Of a DNA stretch of 64,000 nucleotides, positions 25,911 through 34,169 are shown in pieces. The translations under genes and the position numbers were made by a program. The notes below the pieces were generated by a model. That model was not told the DNA's origin. It made no database searches and saw only the letters and a program-made list of their open reading frames with translations. The DNA is from Fen-1038 sp042408355. GTDB taxonomy: Bacteria; Chloroflexota; Anaerolineae; Anaerolineales; Villigracilaceae. Within the stretch, counting starts at the first letter, position 1. The number at the start of each line of letters is the position of its first letter. Location: the NCBI GenBank assembly GCA_042408355.1, contig JBHORD010000016.1, positions 1-64,000 on the forward strand, in the 5' to 3' direction.

Positions 25911-26110
25911 TGATGTTACGCAGTTTTTCCGCCGCGCGGCATCCCTGTCGCCTAAAAGCGCAGGATATGGCAAATTTACAAATTAATCCAACAATAGCAT
26001 AGCGCGAAATTTATTTCGCCGTTATGCGCGCTCCAATTGTGAGGTGCGGCATGCCTCCCTTTGGGGACGATGCGCCGCGGCACATAGGCCCATTCCGGAT
26101 TGTTGGAATA
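25911..26110. repeat. Dispersed palindromic repeat, copy A (degenerate)
   Basis: TGATGTTACGCAGTTTTTCC (25911-25930) matches the end of copies B and C (30747, 43034). AGCGCGAAATTTATTTCGCC with GCGCGCT nearby (from about 26000) matches the inner palindrome of copy B. A further GCGGCATGCC palindrome lies near 26047. The copy seems broken into two or three pieces. It fills most of the 375-base gap between the peptidase gene and folD, which otherwise has no gene. Confidence 0.5.
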
Positions 26111-26247
26111 ATTCGGAAAAACGCAAAATCCCGCGCGGCCGCGAAGGTGAGTTTGTGAAACAATCACAGCCAGAATCACGGAAGACATAAAACAAAGCAG
26201 GAGGCAACTCATAGCCTCCTGCCCGACCAGCCGCTGTTTTTGCGTCC

Positions 26248-27126
26248 TTACCGGTCATGAATCTCCGCGGCGCGCAATGTGTTCTTCATCAACATCGCAA
26301 TCGTCATCGGACCGACGCCGCCGGGGACGGGGGTGATCAAGCCCGCCACTTCCTTTGCTTCATTGAAGTTCACATCGCCGACCAAACGATGTCCGCTCTT
26401 TTTGGTCGCATCGGGAACGGAATTGATGCCAACGTCAATGACCGCCGCGCCGGGCTTGATCCAATCGCCGCGCACAAATTCGGTTTTGCCGATGGCCGCG
26501 ATCAGAATATCAGCCTGGCGAACCGCGCCCGCGATATCCCTGGTGCGCGAGTGACAAACCGTGACCGTTGCATTCTTCCCAATCAACAATAATGCCGCCG
26601 GCATGCCGACGATATTCGAGCGCCCCAGCACCACGGCATTCGCGCCCTCGATTTTCACGCCGGACTTTTCCAAAAGATAAATGCAACCGTAGGGCGTACA
26701 TGGAACGAATAAAGGTTCGCGTCCTTTCTGAGCCAATCGTCCGATGTTGATCGGCGAGAAACCGTCCACATCCTTTTCAATGCTGATCAATTGCAGAACA
26801 CGTTCTTCATTCAAGTGCGACGGCAATGGCAATTGAACCAAAATTCCATGAACCGATTTGTCGTCGTTCAGACTCTTGATTAATTTTTCCAATTCCTCCT
26901 GGCTGACATCCGCCGGCAGATGGTGGTTGACGGAACCCATCCCCAGTTCCGCACAAGCCTTTTGCTTGGACGAGACATACGCCGCCGAATCGGGGCGGTC
27001 GCCGACCAGCACCGTTGCCAGAGTCGGTTTGGGTTTGCCAGCCGCAATTCGCTGGGCAACCGCCGCCGCCACTTCCTCGCGCACCTGCTGCGCGATCATT
27101 TTCCCATCAATCAATTGAGCCGTCAT
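26248..27126 (-). CDS. folD: Methylene-THF dehydrogenase / methenyl-THF cyclohydrolase
   Basis: A bifunctional cytoplasmic enzyme interconverting 5,10-methylene-, methenyl- and 10-formyl-THF. Seen are YVSSKQKACAELGM with the catalytic Lys, QLPLPSHL, GRSNIVGMPAALLL (Rossmann NADP site) and the C-terminal signature TPVPGGVGPMTIAMLM. The 292-residue length is usual. ATG 27126 has AAGGAG 6 nt upstream and TATAAT further up. With Fhs (43156) it completes the C1-folate route from formate to methylene-THF. Confidence 0.97.
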   Translation of the reverse strand: MTAQLIDGKMIAQQVREEVAAAVAQRIAAGKPKPTLATVLVGDRPDSAAYVSSKQKACAELGMGSVNHHLPADVSQEELEKLIKSLNDDKSVHGILVQLPLPSHLNEERVLQLISIEKDVDGFSPINIGRLAQKGREPLFVPCTPYGCIYLLEKSGVKIEGANAVVLGRSNIVGMPAALLLIGKNATVTVCHSRTRDIAGAVRQADILIAAIGKTEFVRGDWIKPGAAVIDVGINSVPDATKKSGHRLVGDVNFNEAKEVAGLITPVPGGVGPMTIAMLMKNTLRAAEIHDR

Positions 27127-27166
27127 GTTTGCTCCTTTTTGAAATTCTGTGAAAGACTGCGCGCGT

Positions 27167-27172
27167 ATTATA
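27167..27172 (-). promoter_or_regulatory. -10 box of folD promoter
   Basis: TATAAT on the minus strand about 40 nt before the folD start. TTGAAG (27193-27188) with a 15-bp spacer is a weak -35 candidate. Confidence 0.4.
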
Positions 27173-27202
27173 CAATCGCCCCCTCTTCTTCAAAAGTGAT
27201 AC

Positions 27203-28489
27203 TCATCCCGACTTGCAGATTACTCCCTGCAATCCTTCCGCGCTCAGTTCGTTCAATTCAACAGAATTGATTTCATTCCAACGCGGCGACGGCGCAATTG
27301 CGCTCACGCGTAAATAATTTCCGGTCAGACCTTCCATTTGCCAGCCGCGTTCATCGTACTGCGACGCCGATTCCCACAAAACGGACAGCGTCCTGCCGAG
27401 GAATTTTTGACGATAGGATTTCGCCGACTCTGCAAGCGCCTTCTGCAAAATGTGATTCCGTTCTTTCCGGACCTCGGGCCGGACCTGCTCTTTCATCCGG
27501 GCGGCTCCCGTCCCGGGGCGCGGCGAATAGGTGAAGACATGCCCGCCCGCGAAGTTCATCTCGCGGACGAAGTCCAGCGACTCGGCAAACTCGGATTCCG
27601 TTTCGCCGGGGAAGCCCGCGATGAGGTCGGTCGTGATGGCGGCATCCGGCATGATTTGACGCGCCGCCGCCGCAAGGTCCCGGAAGGAAGCGGGAGTCGT
27701 CTTGCGCGCCATGCGCTTGAGCGTCGCGGCGCATCCGCTTTGCAACGGCAGATGAAGATGCTGACATAAACGCGAATCGTCCCAAAGCGCGAAGAAGTCC
27801 GCATCCAAATCCCACGGCTCAAGCGATGACAGCCGCAAACGCTTGACATCTGTATCGCGCAAAATCGCTTGGATAAGATCACGCAGATGTAAATCAAAAT
27901 CTTGTCCCCACGAGCCGAGATGGACTCCGGTCAAAACGATTTCTTTTGCGCCGCCGTTCAATGCGGATTGAATGTCCAGAGTCACGTCTGCAATCGAACG
28001 GCTTCGTCCCGCGCCGCGCGCAATTGTGGTAATGCAAAACGTGCAATGATTGTCACAGCCGTCCTGCACTTTGATAAAGGCGCGCGTGCGGCGACGCAGG
28101 CCGGGCAAAGGGATTCGGTTTAAAGGTTCGAGGTTGAAAAGTTCAGGGTTCGAAGTCTGAATGTTTAAAGTTTCGGCAACAAGATTATCTTTGTTATCGT
28201 TGGATACAACCCGCGAAACATTCGGAAGGTTTTTTGCCTCGTTCGGTTGGAGCGTGACCCAGCAGCCGGTGGCGACGATTTCATTCACGCCCATGCGCGC
28301 AATCTGACGAATCTTGCCGCGCGAATCAGACGCGGCTTCGGCTGTGACCGCGCATGTGTTGACTACGGCCATATCCGCGCTTTCGGCCGCGCCGACAATC
28401 TCATGTCCTGCGGCGCGGAATTGCCGCGCCATCATTTCGATTTCGCTTTGATTGAGTCTGCAACCGACGGTCTCCAGATAAATCTTCAT
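27203..28489 (-). CDS. mtaB: tRNA t6A37 methylthiotransferase
   Basis: A radical-SAM enzyme that adds a methylthio group to N6-threonylcarbamoyladenosine at tRNA position 37. It has an N-terminal UPF0004 domain starting MKIYLETVGCRLNQSE with cluster-binding cysteines. The radical-SAM loop DGCDNHCTFCITTIARG carries CxxxCxxC, and a C-terminal TRAM region follows (VLWESASQYDERGW). GCRLNQSE and GAGRSRS point to MtaB rather than MiaB or RimO. ATG 28489 was chosen; a GTG four codons earlier is possible. It shares strand with folD, 76 nt apart. Confidence 0.92.
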   Translation of the reverse strand: MKIYLETVGCRLNQSEIEMMARQFRAAGHEIVGAAESADMAVVNTCAVTAEAASDSRGKIRQIARMGVNEIVATGCWVTLQPNEAKNLPNVSRVVSNDNKDNLVAETLNIQTSNPELFNLEPLNRIPLPGLRRRTRAFIKVQDGCDNHCTFCITTIARGAGRSRSIADVTLDIQSALNGGAKEIVLTGVHLGSWGQDFDLHLRDLIQAILRDTDVKRLRLSSLEPWDLDADFFALWDDSRLCQHLHLPLQSGCAATLKRMARKTTPASFRDLAAAARQIMPDAAITTDLIAGFPGETESEFAESLDFVREMNFAGGHVFTYSPRPGTGAARMKEQVRPEVRKERNHILQKALAESAKSYRQKFLGRTLSVLWESASQYDERGWQMEGLTGNYLRVSAIAPSPRWNEINSVELNELSAEGLQGVICKSG

Positions 28490-28507
28490 GTCGCCAATCA
28501 CTGCCTT

Positions 28508-29164
28508 CTACGGCTGTACCACAACAAAATTATCAAAGACAACATCCACGCCGGGCTGGTCGAACGTTCCTGCCAATAACCCAACGTCGCCATGAGTCAA
28601 ATTTGAGTCGTGAACCTGCGCCAGTTGAAAACCGTTCGCGTAAAACGTCAGCGTATCGCCGCGGCAATCGGCGCGCAGATGATTGATACTTGCGCCGGGC
28701 TTGATTTTGTCGCTGTATTGCATTTGCTCCTGACCAAGCAGCGTGGCCTGGCCCCTGGTAAAGAGACCCATGCCGTAATAGCCGTCACTGCTGATGAGAA
28801 AGAAATAATAATCCCTGCCATCAGAGCGGCAAATCAAGCCGATGCGATTCTCGTCCGGGCCGCCCAGTTTGCCGGCGTCAACTTCGATGCGAACGTTGCT
28901 GAAATCTTTATGCGGCGTGGACCAGAAATTCGTCTGCCGCGCGTTGACCATTATGCGGTAGGCGCCGCCATCGTAGTCCATGATACCTTCGGCGTACTTC
29001 GTCCGATCCCAGCCGGAAGTTGGCGACGAAAAATCGTCCTTGAAAAGGACCGCGCCGGATGGCGCGGAAGAAGACGGCGATTGGGTAAACGAGGGAATTG
29101 CACAGGCGAAGAAAGCCAGCGACAAAACACAAAACGCAAAGTATAAGCGCCGATGTGATCGCAT
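28508..29164 (-). CDS. Secreted LamG/DUF1080-like lipoprotein candidate
   Basis: A 218-residue exported protein. The hydrophobic N-terminus ends SLAFFACAIP, lipobox-like though with Phe at -3. A Ser-rich linker follows, then a concanavalin-like jelly roll: LFKDDFSSPTSGWD, RIEVDAGKLGGPDENRIGLI, YYFFLISSDGYYGMG, and the end DVVFDNFVVVQP. Such domains, common in secreted Chloroflexota proteins, often bind glycans; no catalytic residues are evident. The start codon is 6 nt from a TAAAAT box, so the mRNA may be leaderless. It is divergent from the LCP gene. Confidence 0.7.
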   Translation of the reverse strand: MRSHRRLYFAFCVLSLAFFACAIPSFTQSPSSSAPSGAVLFKDDFSSPTSGWDRTKYAEGIMDYDGGAYRIMVNARQTNFWSTPHKDFSNVRIEVDAGKLGGPDENRIGLICRSDGRDYYFFLISSDGYYGMGLFTRGQATLLGQEQMQYSDKIKPGASINHLRADCRGDTLTFYANGFQLAQVHDSNLTHGDVGLLAGTFDQPGVDVVFDNFVVVQP

Positions 29165-29170
29165 TATTCG

Positions 29171-29199
29171 ATTTTATCATGGCGTTCCTTATCGGTCAG
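29171..29199 (-). promoter_or_regulatory. Leaderless-type promoter of the jelly-roll lipoprotein
   Basis: On the minus strand CTGACC (29199-29194), a 17-bp spacer and TAAAAT (29176-29171), only 6 nt before ATG 29164. Transcription should start at or next to the start codon. Confidence 0.5.
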
Positions 29200-29294
29200 C
29201 ACGCAAAAAAGCCGGCATGAGTCCATCTCATTTTTGCTGGCGCCCGGAATCAAAACGTCAAAGAGGGACTAAAATTATCTGTGGATTGAGTCAG

Positions 29295-30752
29295 ATGATG
29301 AAACTGCCTTCGATAGCTTCGCGCAGACTGGCCGGTTTGATACTTTTCTGGAGTATCGTCCTTGCCGCAAGCGCGGCGATATTTATCTACACGCGCGGTT
29401 TTATCGCCTGCTGGAGCATCACTTCATTGCCGGGCATTCCGCCTTCGATCTGCCGGAACACAGTCCAGACTCTCGGCGAAACACCGATCCCGATTCAAGG
29501 CACGGAGGCGGCAAATTTGCCTCCGGCGCCAAACCCCGCCCCCGCGCTGGAAGCTGCTCAATGGGACGGCGCAAGTCGAATCAATATTGTTTTTTTCGGA
29601 CTGCGTTCCAGCGGCGCGGACATCAGCGGGCCGAATTGCCCCGCCTGTACCGACACAATTATTCTTTTCACGGTGGACCCGGTTTCAAAATCTGCCGCGA
29701 TGATCTCCATTCCGCGCGACATGTACGTGAACATTCCCGGTTTTGGTTACAGCCGGATCAACACAGCCTGGACAACCGGCGAGGCGGCGAAATTGCCCGG
29801 CGGCGGGCCAGGGCTGGCGATGAAAACCGTATCGCAATTTCTCGGAGTGCCGGTTCAATATTATGTGAACGTTGATTTCAATACGTTCGTCTCTGCCATT
29901 AATACCATCGGCGGCGTGGACGTATACGTCAATCAAAAATTGATTTTAGACCCGTTGGGCGCCGGTCTCGATCATGTGGTGATTACCTGTTGCGGGATGC
30001 GCCATCTAAATGGACAACAGGCGTTAGCCTACGCCCGGACGCGCGACGCCAGTCAGGGCGCAACATACGATGATATTGGCCGCGCCCAGCGTCAACAGCA
30101 AATCATCCTGGCGGCGCGCGATAAGATTTTCAGCCCCGGCTATTTCCCCACATTCATCGCCAAGGCTCCGACGTTGTATAAAGAATTCTCCGCCGGCGTC
30201 CATACAAACCTGACTTTCGATGAAGCGGTCAAACTGGCTTATCTTGTCAACGAGATTCCCCGCAGTCGAATCACAAGCGCCGTGATTGATTACTCCATGA
30301 TCACGATTGCAAACGTCACCCTCGCCGGACAGCCCGCCTCGGTGTTTGTCCCGATCCCCGATAAGATTCAAATTCTGATAAATCAAATATTCCTTCAGGG
30401 CGGATTGGCCAGCCCGATGGCGCAGGGGGATCCGAAGCAATTGATGCAGGCTGACGACGCCCGGATCCGCGTTTTGAACGGAAGCGGCGCGCCTCAATTG
30501 GATGCGCGTTCCGCAAATTTCCTGATTGCGCAGGGCATGCACGTGATTGGGATCGGCAATGCGCCTCAACTCTATTCTCAAACCACAATCGTCGTTTACG
30601 CCCCAAAATTGTACGCACTCCGATATTTGATCAGCACATTCGGAATCGCCAACAACAACCAAATCATCATCAAAAACGATCCCTCCTCGGATGCCGACAT
30701 TACCATCATTCTGGGAAGCAATTGGATCCACAAATTACCAGCCGGTTATTAA
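29295..30752 (+). CDS. LytR-CpsA-Psr (LCP) family protein with LytR_C domain
   Basis: A membrane-anchored phosphotransferase that attaches glycopolymers to peptidoglycan or proteins. One N-terminal membrane helix (about residues 12-32) precedes a Pro-rich linker and the LCP domain. Domain motifs are TDTIILFTVDPVSKSAAMIS, IPRDMYVNIPG, SRINTAWTTGE, NTIGGVDVYV and the Arg-rich DDIGRAQRQQQII. The LytR_C domain near residue 400 contains RIRVLNGSGAPQLDARSA. The frame is open far upstream, but that part is antisense to the lipoprotein gene, so ATG 29295 is preferred. It is a monoderm-type envelope gene. Confidence 0.92.
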   Translation: MMKLPSIASRRLAGLILFWSIVLAASAAIFIYTRGFIACWSITSLPGIPPSICRNTVQTLGETPIPIQGTEAANLPPAPNPAPALEAAQWDGASRINIVFFGLRSSGADISGPNCPACTDTIILFTVDPVSKSAAMISIPRDMYVNIPGFGYSRINTAWTTGEAAKLPGGGPGLAMKTVSQFLGVPVQYYVNVDFNTFVSAINTIGGVDVYVNQKLILDPLGAGLDHVVITCCGMRHLNGQQALAYARTRDASQGATYDDIGRAQRQQQIILAARDKIFSPGYFPTFIAKAPTLYKEFSAGVHTNLTFDEAVKLAYLVNEIPRSRITSAVIDYSMITIANVTLAGQPASVFVPIPDKIQILINQIFLQGGLASPMAQGDPKQLMQADDARIRVLNGSGAPQLDARSANFLIAQGMHVIGIGNAPQLYSQTTIVVYAPKLYALRYLISTFGIANNNQIIIKNDPSSDADITIILGSNWIHKLPAGY

Positions 30753-30848
30753 TAACTCACCTTACGCAGTAGCGCGAGATTTATCCCGCACTTTCAGGCG
30801 GCATGAACGCCGCGCTACAGGGAAAACTGCGTAACATCAGTTAATAAA
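30747..30848. repeat. Dispersed MITE-like palindromic repeat, copy B
   Basis: The best-preserved copy. Perfect terminal inverted repeats TTACGCAGT (30762-30770) and ACTGCGTAA (30826-30834) enclose AGCGCG/CGCGCT and GGCGGCATGAACGCCG. The flanks TTATTAAtaACT and AGTTAATAA extend the symmetry outward. It begins within a few bases of the LCP stop. Copies A and C share TGATGTTACGCAG-type ends and the GATnnATCTCGCGCTAC part. There is no coding capacity, as expected for a non-autonomous element. Confidence 0.7.
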
Positions 30849-31245
30849 ATTTCATTGGGGGGAGAGAACGAAGCCAGAAAAGAACTGCCTGATCTGATTT
30901 CATAAACATGGCTCTACCGTTTTTAGCGGGAAAACTATTTTCAACCATGTACGCTTCGACACGGCCTCGCCAGTCAATGCAAGTTTTCGCGGTCAGACTC
31001 TTTCGCGTCAATTACGGAAAAGCCATAAAAATTCAACCGCCGCCAACACAATCTGCATACGCTTTTTTCATCTGCCTGAAAGATCGGCGTTGCAAAATCA
31101 GGGTTGTATGAGGAACAAAATCGGCCTTGAATTCGTCAATGATTTATCCCTCTCGAAACTGCATAACAAAATCATAACAGTACCAAGGGGGGATGCATCT
31201 TTTGACGTTGAGAATCGTTATAACAATTAAAGAAAGGAGGAGCTT
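30849..31245. other. Intergenic stretch before the small membrane gene
   Basis: No gene is supported here. A 67-codon frame (30908-31111) has no ribosome site and no family motif. The stretch is AT-richer than neighbours and ends in the strong ribosome site of the 39-residue gene. It may hold that gene's promoter (TTGACG at 31202-31207), but no properly spaced -10 box was found. Confidence 0.4.
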
Positions 31246-31365
31246 ATGTTTATGTTCGCCATCATTATCCTGCTCTTGTTCCTCGCCCTCTCCGGCGCGG
31301 ACCTGCTCGTCGAGAATATCAACCCGGACGAGTTGAGCAACATGGGCGTCGAGAAAAAATCATGA
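31246..31365 (+). CDS. 39-residue membrane peptide, unknown function
   Basis: ATG 31246 follows AAAGGAGGAG 5 nt upstream, the strongest ribosome site in the window, and ends at TGA 31365. The peptide is MFMFAIIILLLFLALSGAD, then a polar tail LLVENINPDELSNMGVEKKS. It has one hydrophobic helix and an acidic then basic tail. A good intrinsic terminator starts 22 nt after the stop, so this is a complete monocistronic unit. The strong site plus terminator argue that it is real and highly translated. No family is recognised. Confidence 0.65.
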   Translation: MFMFAIIILLLFLALSGADLLVENINPDELSNMGVEKKS

Positions 31366-31387
31366 TGGACGACATCCACCCCCCCTG

Positions 31388-31429
31388 GCCCGTTGGATCG
31401 GCATCACGCATCCGACGGGCATTTTTATT
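31388..31429 (+). terminator. Intrinsic terminator of the 39-residue gene
   Basis: GCCCGTTGGAT (31388-31398) pairs with ATCCGACGGGC (31410-31420), 11 bp with one G-U, followed by ATTTTTATT. Confidence 0.8.
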
Positions 31430-31440
31430 CCCGAAATTCC

Positions 31441-31481
31441 CTACCGAACGGTCGGTAGAATTGGCTGATTTGCGATATAAT
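31441..31481 (+). promoter_or_regulatory. Promoter with palindromic operator for acyl-CoA dehydrogenase operon
   Basis: CTACCGAACGGTCGGTAG (31441-31458) is symmetric at 16 of 18 positions and looks like TetR-family operators (ACCGAnnnTCGGT type). A perfect TATAAT lies at 31476-31481. The palindrome covers the -35 position, so a bound repressor would block polymerase. The regulator is not in the window. Confidence 0.6.
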
Positions 31482-31506
31482 ACACAAAATTTTTTGGGAG
31501 CCTTGC

Positions 31507-32715
31507 ATGGACTTCGCCCTTTCACCCGAACATCAAATGACCCAAAAGATGGTACGCGACTTTTCACAGAAGGAAGTCGCGCCGGTCATCAAAGAACACG
31601 ACCGCAAACAGGAACCGATTCCGTGGGTGCTCAAACGCATGGGCGAACTCGGCATCCTGGGATTGCCCTTCCCCGTCCGTTACGGCGGAGGAGGCATGGA
31701 CTATCTTTCGCTCGGCCTCGCCTGCGAGGAACTCGAAGCCGTAGACACGCACCTGCGCGTGATTATGTCGGTTCATACCGGCCTTTGCGCCATGACGCTG
31801 TTTCAATGGGGCTCGGAGTCGCAAAAGCAGAAGTTCCTCGTGCCGCTGGCAAAAGGCGAGAAGATTGGATGCGGCGCTTTTACGGAACCCGGCATGGGGT
31901 CCGATGTGGCTGCGATGCGGACATCCGCCAAACGCGACGGCGACTTCTACATCCTGAACGGCGAAAAGATGTGGATCTCGCTGGCGTCCAAAGCGGACCT
32001 CGTGATGGTCACCGTTAAAACAAATCCATCTGCCCGAAAAGCATCGGACGGACTCTCAACTTTCATCGTTGACCTTTCCTCGCCCGGCGTGAGGCGCGGC
32101 GACATTCATGGCAAACTCGGCGTGCGCGCCGGTGTAACCGGTTGGATTTCATTTCAAGACGTGAAAGTGCCGCTTGAAAATCGAATCGGCGAAGAAGGCG
32201 AGGGATTCAAAATTACGATGTCCGCCTTCGATAACGGACGTTACACCGTGGCGTCCGGCGCGGCGGGTATCATTCGCGCCTCGCTCGAAGCCAGCGTGAA
32301 ATACGCCAAGACGCGCACAACGTTTGGCAAGCCGATTGCCGAACATCAACTCATCCAGGAGAAAATTGCGAAGATGTCGCAGGATTACGAGATTGCGCGG
32401 CTTCTTTATTATCAAGTGGGATGGCTGAAGAATCAGGGCAGGCGCTGCACGCGCGAAACTTCCTTTGCAAAGAAGTTTGCCACCGAGGCATCCTTCAGCG
32501 CGGCGAGTGATGCGATTCAAATCCACGGCGCGTACGGCTACAGCGACGAATACGAGGTGGAACGTTATCTGCGCAACGCCCGCGGCGCAATGATCTATGA
32601 AGGCAGTTCCGAAATCCAAACTTTGATTCAGGCCGGTTACGCGCTTAACGAAAGATCAGACAAACCTTTGCGCTGCGAATTGCCTGCGTATGATGAAACT
32701 TATTGGCAAAAATAA
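31507..32715 (+). CDS. Acyl-CoA dehydrogenase
   Basis: An FAD enzyme that oxidises acyl-CoA to enoyl-CoA, passing electrons to ETF. Motifs are FTEPGMGSDVAAMRT (FAD/substrate), GEKMWISLASKADLV, TTFGKPIAEHQLIQ and YGYSDEYEVERYLRNAR. The catalytic base is the Glu in IYEGSSEIQ near residue 367. The 402-residue length fits short- and branched-chain enzymes; butyryl-, isovaleryl- and similar substrates cannot be separated here. ATG 31507 has GGGAG 6 nt upstream. It is first in an operon with a DinB-like gene and etfBA, controlled by a likely TetR-type operator. Confidence 0.95.
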   Translation: MDFALSPEHQMTQKMVRDFSQKEVAPVIKEHDRKQEPIPWVLKRMGELGILGLPFPVRYGGGGMDYLSLGLACEELEAVDTHLRVIMSVHTGLCAMTLFQWGSESQKQKFLVPLAKGEKIGCGAFTEPGMGSDVAAMRTSAKRDGDFYILNGEKMWISLASKADLVMVTVKTNPSARKASDGLSTFIVDLSSPGVRRGDIHGKLGVRAGVTGWISFQDVKVPLENRIGEEGEGFKITMSAFDNGRYTVASGAAGIIRASLEASVKYAKTRTTFGKPIAEHQLIQEKIAKMSQDYEIARLLYYQVGWLKNQGRRCTRETSFAKKFATEASFSAASDAIQIHGAYGYSDEYEVERYLRNARGAMIYEGSSEIQTLIQAGYALNERSDKPLRCELPAYDETYWQK

Positions 32716-32796
32716 AAGATTCACAGCGAAGGGCGCAAAGATTTTAGAAAGTTTTTCTTGGCGTGCTTCACGCTTCAGAAAAGTCAAGGCATATAA

Positions 32797-33399
32797 ATGT
32801 TAGATTTTCAGTTGGTTCGGGAAAAGAAAATTACTTTACAAGATTTGGTCAAGGGCCTGACCAGAGATGACCTGCGCCGCGAACTCAATGAAATGTACGA
32901 TGAAATCCAGCGGCGAATTTCAAACGCCACCGACGCGGATGTTGCGTTTCAACCCGTTGACCCGAATGCACACGATATGTTCGCCAAAGAAGGCGAAGCC
33001 GGGCTGGCATGGACTCTCGGCCATGTAATCGTGCATTTGACCGCTTCGATGGAAGAGTCGGCTTCGCTTTCACAGGAACTGGCGCGCGGCGTGGAATTCC
33101 ACGGACGTTCCCGCTGGGAAGTGCCATTCCGCGAAGTGAAAACAATCGCGTTCTGCCGCGCGCGGATCGAAGAATCGCGCCGCATGTGCCTCGCCGCGCT
33201 CGACATGTGGCCTGACGCGCCGCACATGGAAAACACCTACGTTCCTGCGCCGGGCCTCCTGCCACACACGCCTGTTTCGAGATTCGCTTCGGGATTGAAA
33301 CATGCATCCGATCATCTTGAGCAGATCAGTGAGATTTTGCGGCAGGCAAAGGAAGCAAATCCAAAATTTGAAATCACAAATCAAGGAGTCTCGCATTGA
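32797..33399 (+). CDS. DinB-superfamily protein
   Basis: A 200-residue predicted four-helix-bundle protein of the DinB/DfsB/MST type. Metal-ligand-like histidines occur in WTLGHVIVHLTASMEE and LKHASDHLEQISEIL, with the spacing seen in bacillithiol/mycothiol transferase relatives. The substrate is unknown. It sits between the acyl-CoA dehydrogenase and etfB genes and overlaps etfB by 4 nt, so it is part of that operon; a thiol-transfer or detoxification role next to beta-oxidation is speculative. AAGG lies 8 nt before the ATG. Confidence 0.75.
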   Translation: MLDFQLVREKKITLQDLVKGLTRDDLRRELNEMYDEIQRRISNATDADVAFQPVDPNAHDMFAKEGEAGLAWTLGHVIVHLTASMEESASLSQELARGVEFHGRSRWEVPFREVKTIAFCRARIEESRRMCLAALDMWPDAPHMENTYVPAPGLLPHTPVSRFASGLKHASDHLEQISEILRQAKEANPKFEITNQGVSH

Positions 33400-34169
33400 A
33401 AATCATCGCCTGCATCAAACAAGTCCCCGACTCGGAAGCGAAAGTCAAAGCCGAGGGCGGGCAGATCACATGGGGAGACGCGCCGCTGGTCATCAACCCG
33501 TTCGACGAGTACGCCGTCGAAGGCGCGCTTCAGCAAAAGGAAGCCGTCAACGGCTCTACGGTGACGGCGCTGTGCATCGGGCCTGAGTCCGCGAAGGAGG
33601 CGCTCAAGCACGCGCTCGCCATGGGCGCGGATGACGCCATTCTGATCTCGGACGCGGCGCTCGACACGCTCGACACCGCCGGAGCGGCGCGCGTGCTCGC
33701 CGCCGCGATTCAAAAGATCGGCGGCGTGGACATGGTCGTGTTTGGCCGCCAGACGCTCGACGATGGCTCCGGCCTCACCGCCGCGCAAACGGCGCGCCTC
33801 CTCGGGTGGCCGATGCTCGGGCTGGCCGGGCAGATCAAAGTCCAGGATGGAAGCGTGCAGGTTTCGCGCGTCATCGAAGAAGGCCGGCAAAACGTCAAAG
33901 CCAAATTGCCTGCCGTTATCAGCGTCGTGCAAAGCATCGGCGAGCCGCGCTATCCGTCATTCATGGGCATCCGCAAAGCGTCAAAAGCCGCGATCCCAAC
34001 ATGGACATTGAGCGACCTCGGCATCAGCGCGCCCGCGCCAATTGTGAGCCGCACCGAACTCGTCACGCCGCCCAGCCGCGATGTGACCTGCGAAATCATC
34101 AGCGGCGAAAGCCCGGAGGAGATCGCCGATAAACTTGCCGATAAAATTCTCGCGGAGAAGGTGCTATGA
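33396..34169 (+). CDS. etfB: Electron transfer flavoprotein subunit beta
   Basis: Carries AMP and pairs with EtfA to shuttle electrons from acyl-CoA dehydrogenases to the quinone pool. It starts MKIIACIKQVPDSEAKV and continues INPFDEYAVEGALQ, VFGRQTLDDGSGLTAAQTA (the recognition and AMP-loop region) and PRYPSFMGIRKASK. The start is TTG 33396, overlapping the DinB stop, with AAGGAG 7 nt upstream. The 257-residue length is normal. It overlaps etfA by 4 nt. Confidence 0.95.
   Translation: MKIIACIKQVPDSEAKVKAEGGQITWGDAPLVINPFDEYAVEGALQQKEAVNGSTVTALCIGPESAKEALKHALAMGADDAILISDAALDTLDTAGAARVLAAAIQKIGGVDMVVFGRQTLDDGSGLTAAQTARLLGWPMLGLAGQIKVQDGSVQVSRVIEEGRQNVKAKLPAVISVVQSIGEPRYPSFMGIRKASKAAIPTWTLSDLGISAPAPIVSRTELVTPPSRDVTCEIISGESPEEIADKLADKILAEKVL

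Noticed and set aside
28980..29294. N-terminal extension of the LCP protein
   Set aside because: It is antisense to the jelly-roll lipoprotein and lacks hydrophobic or family features; ATG 29295 directly precedes the membrane helix.
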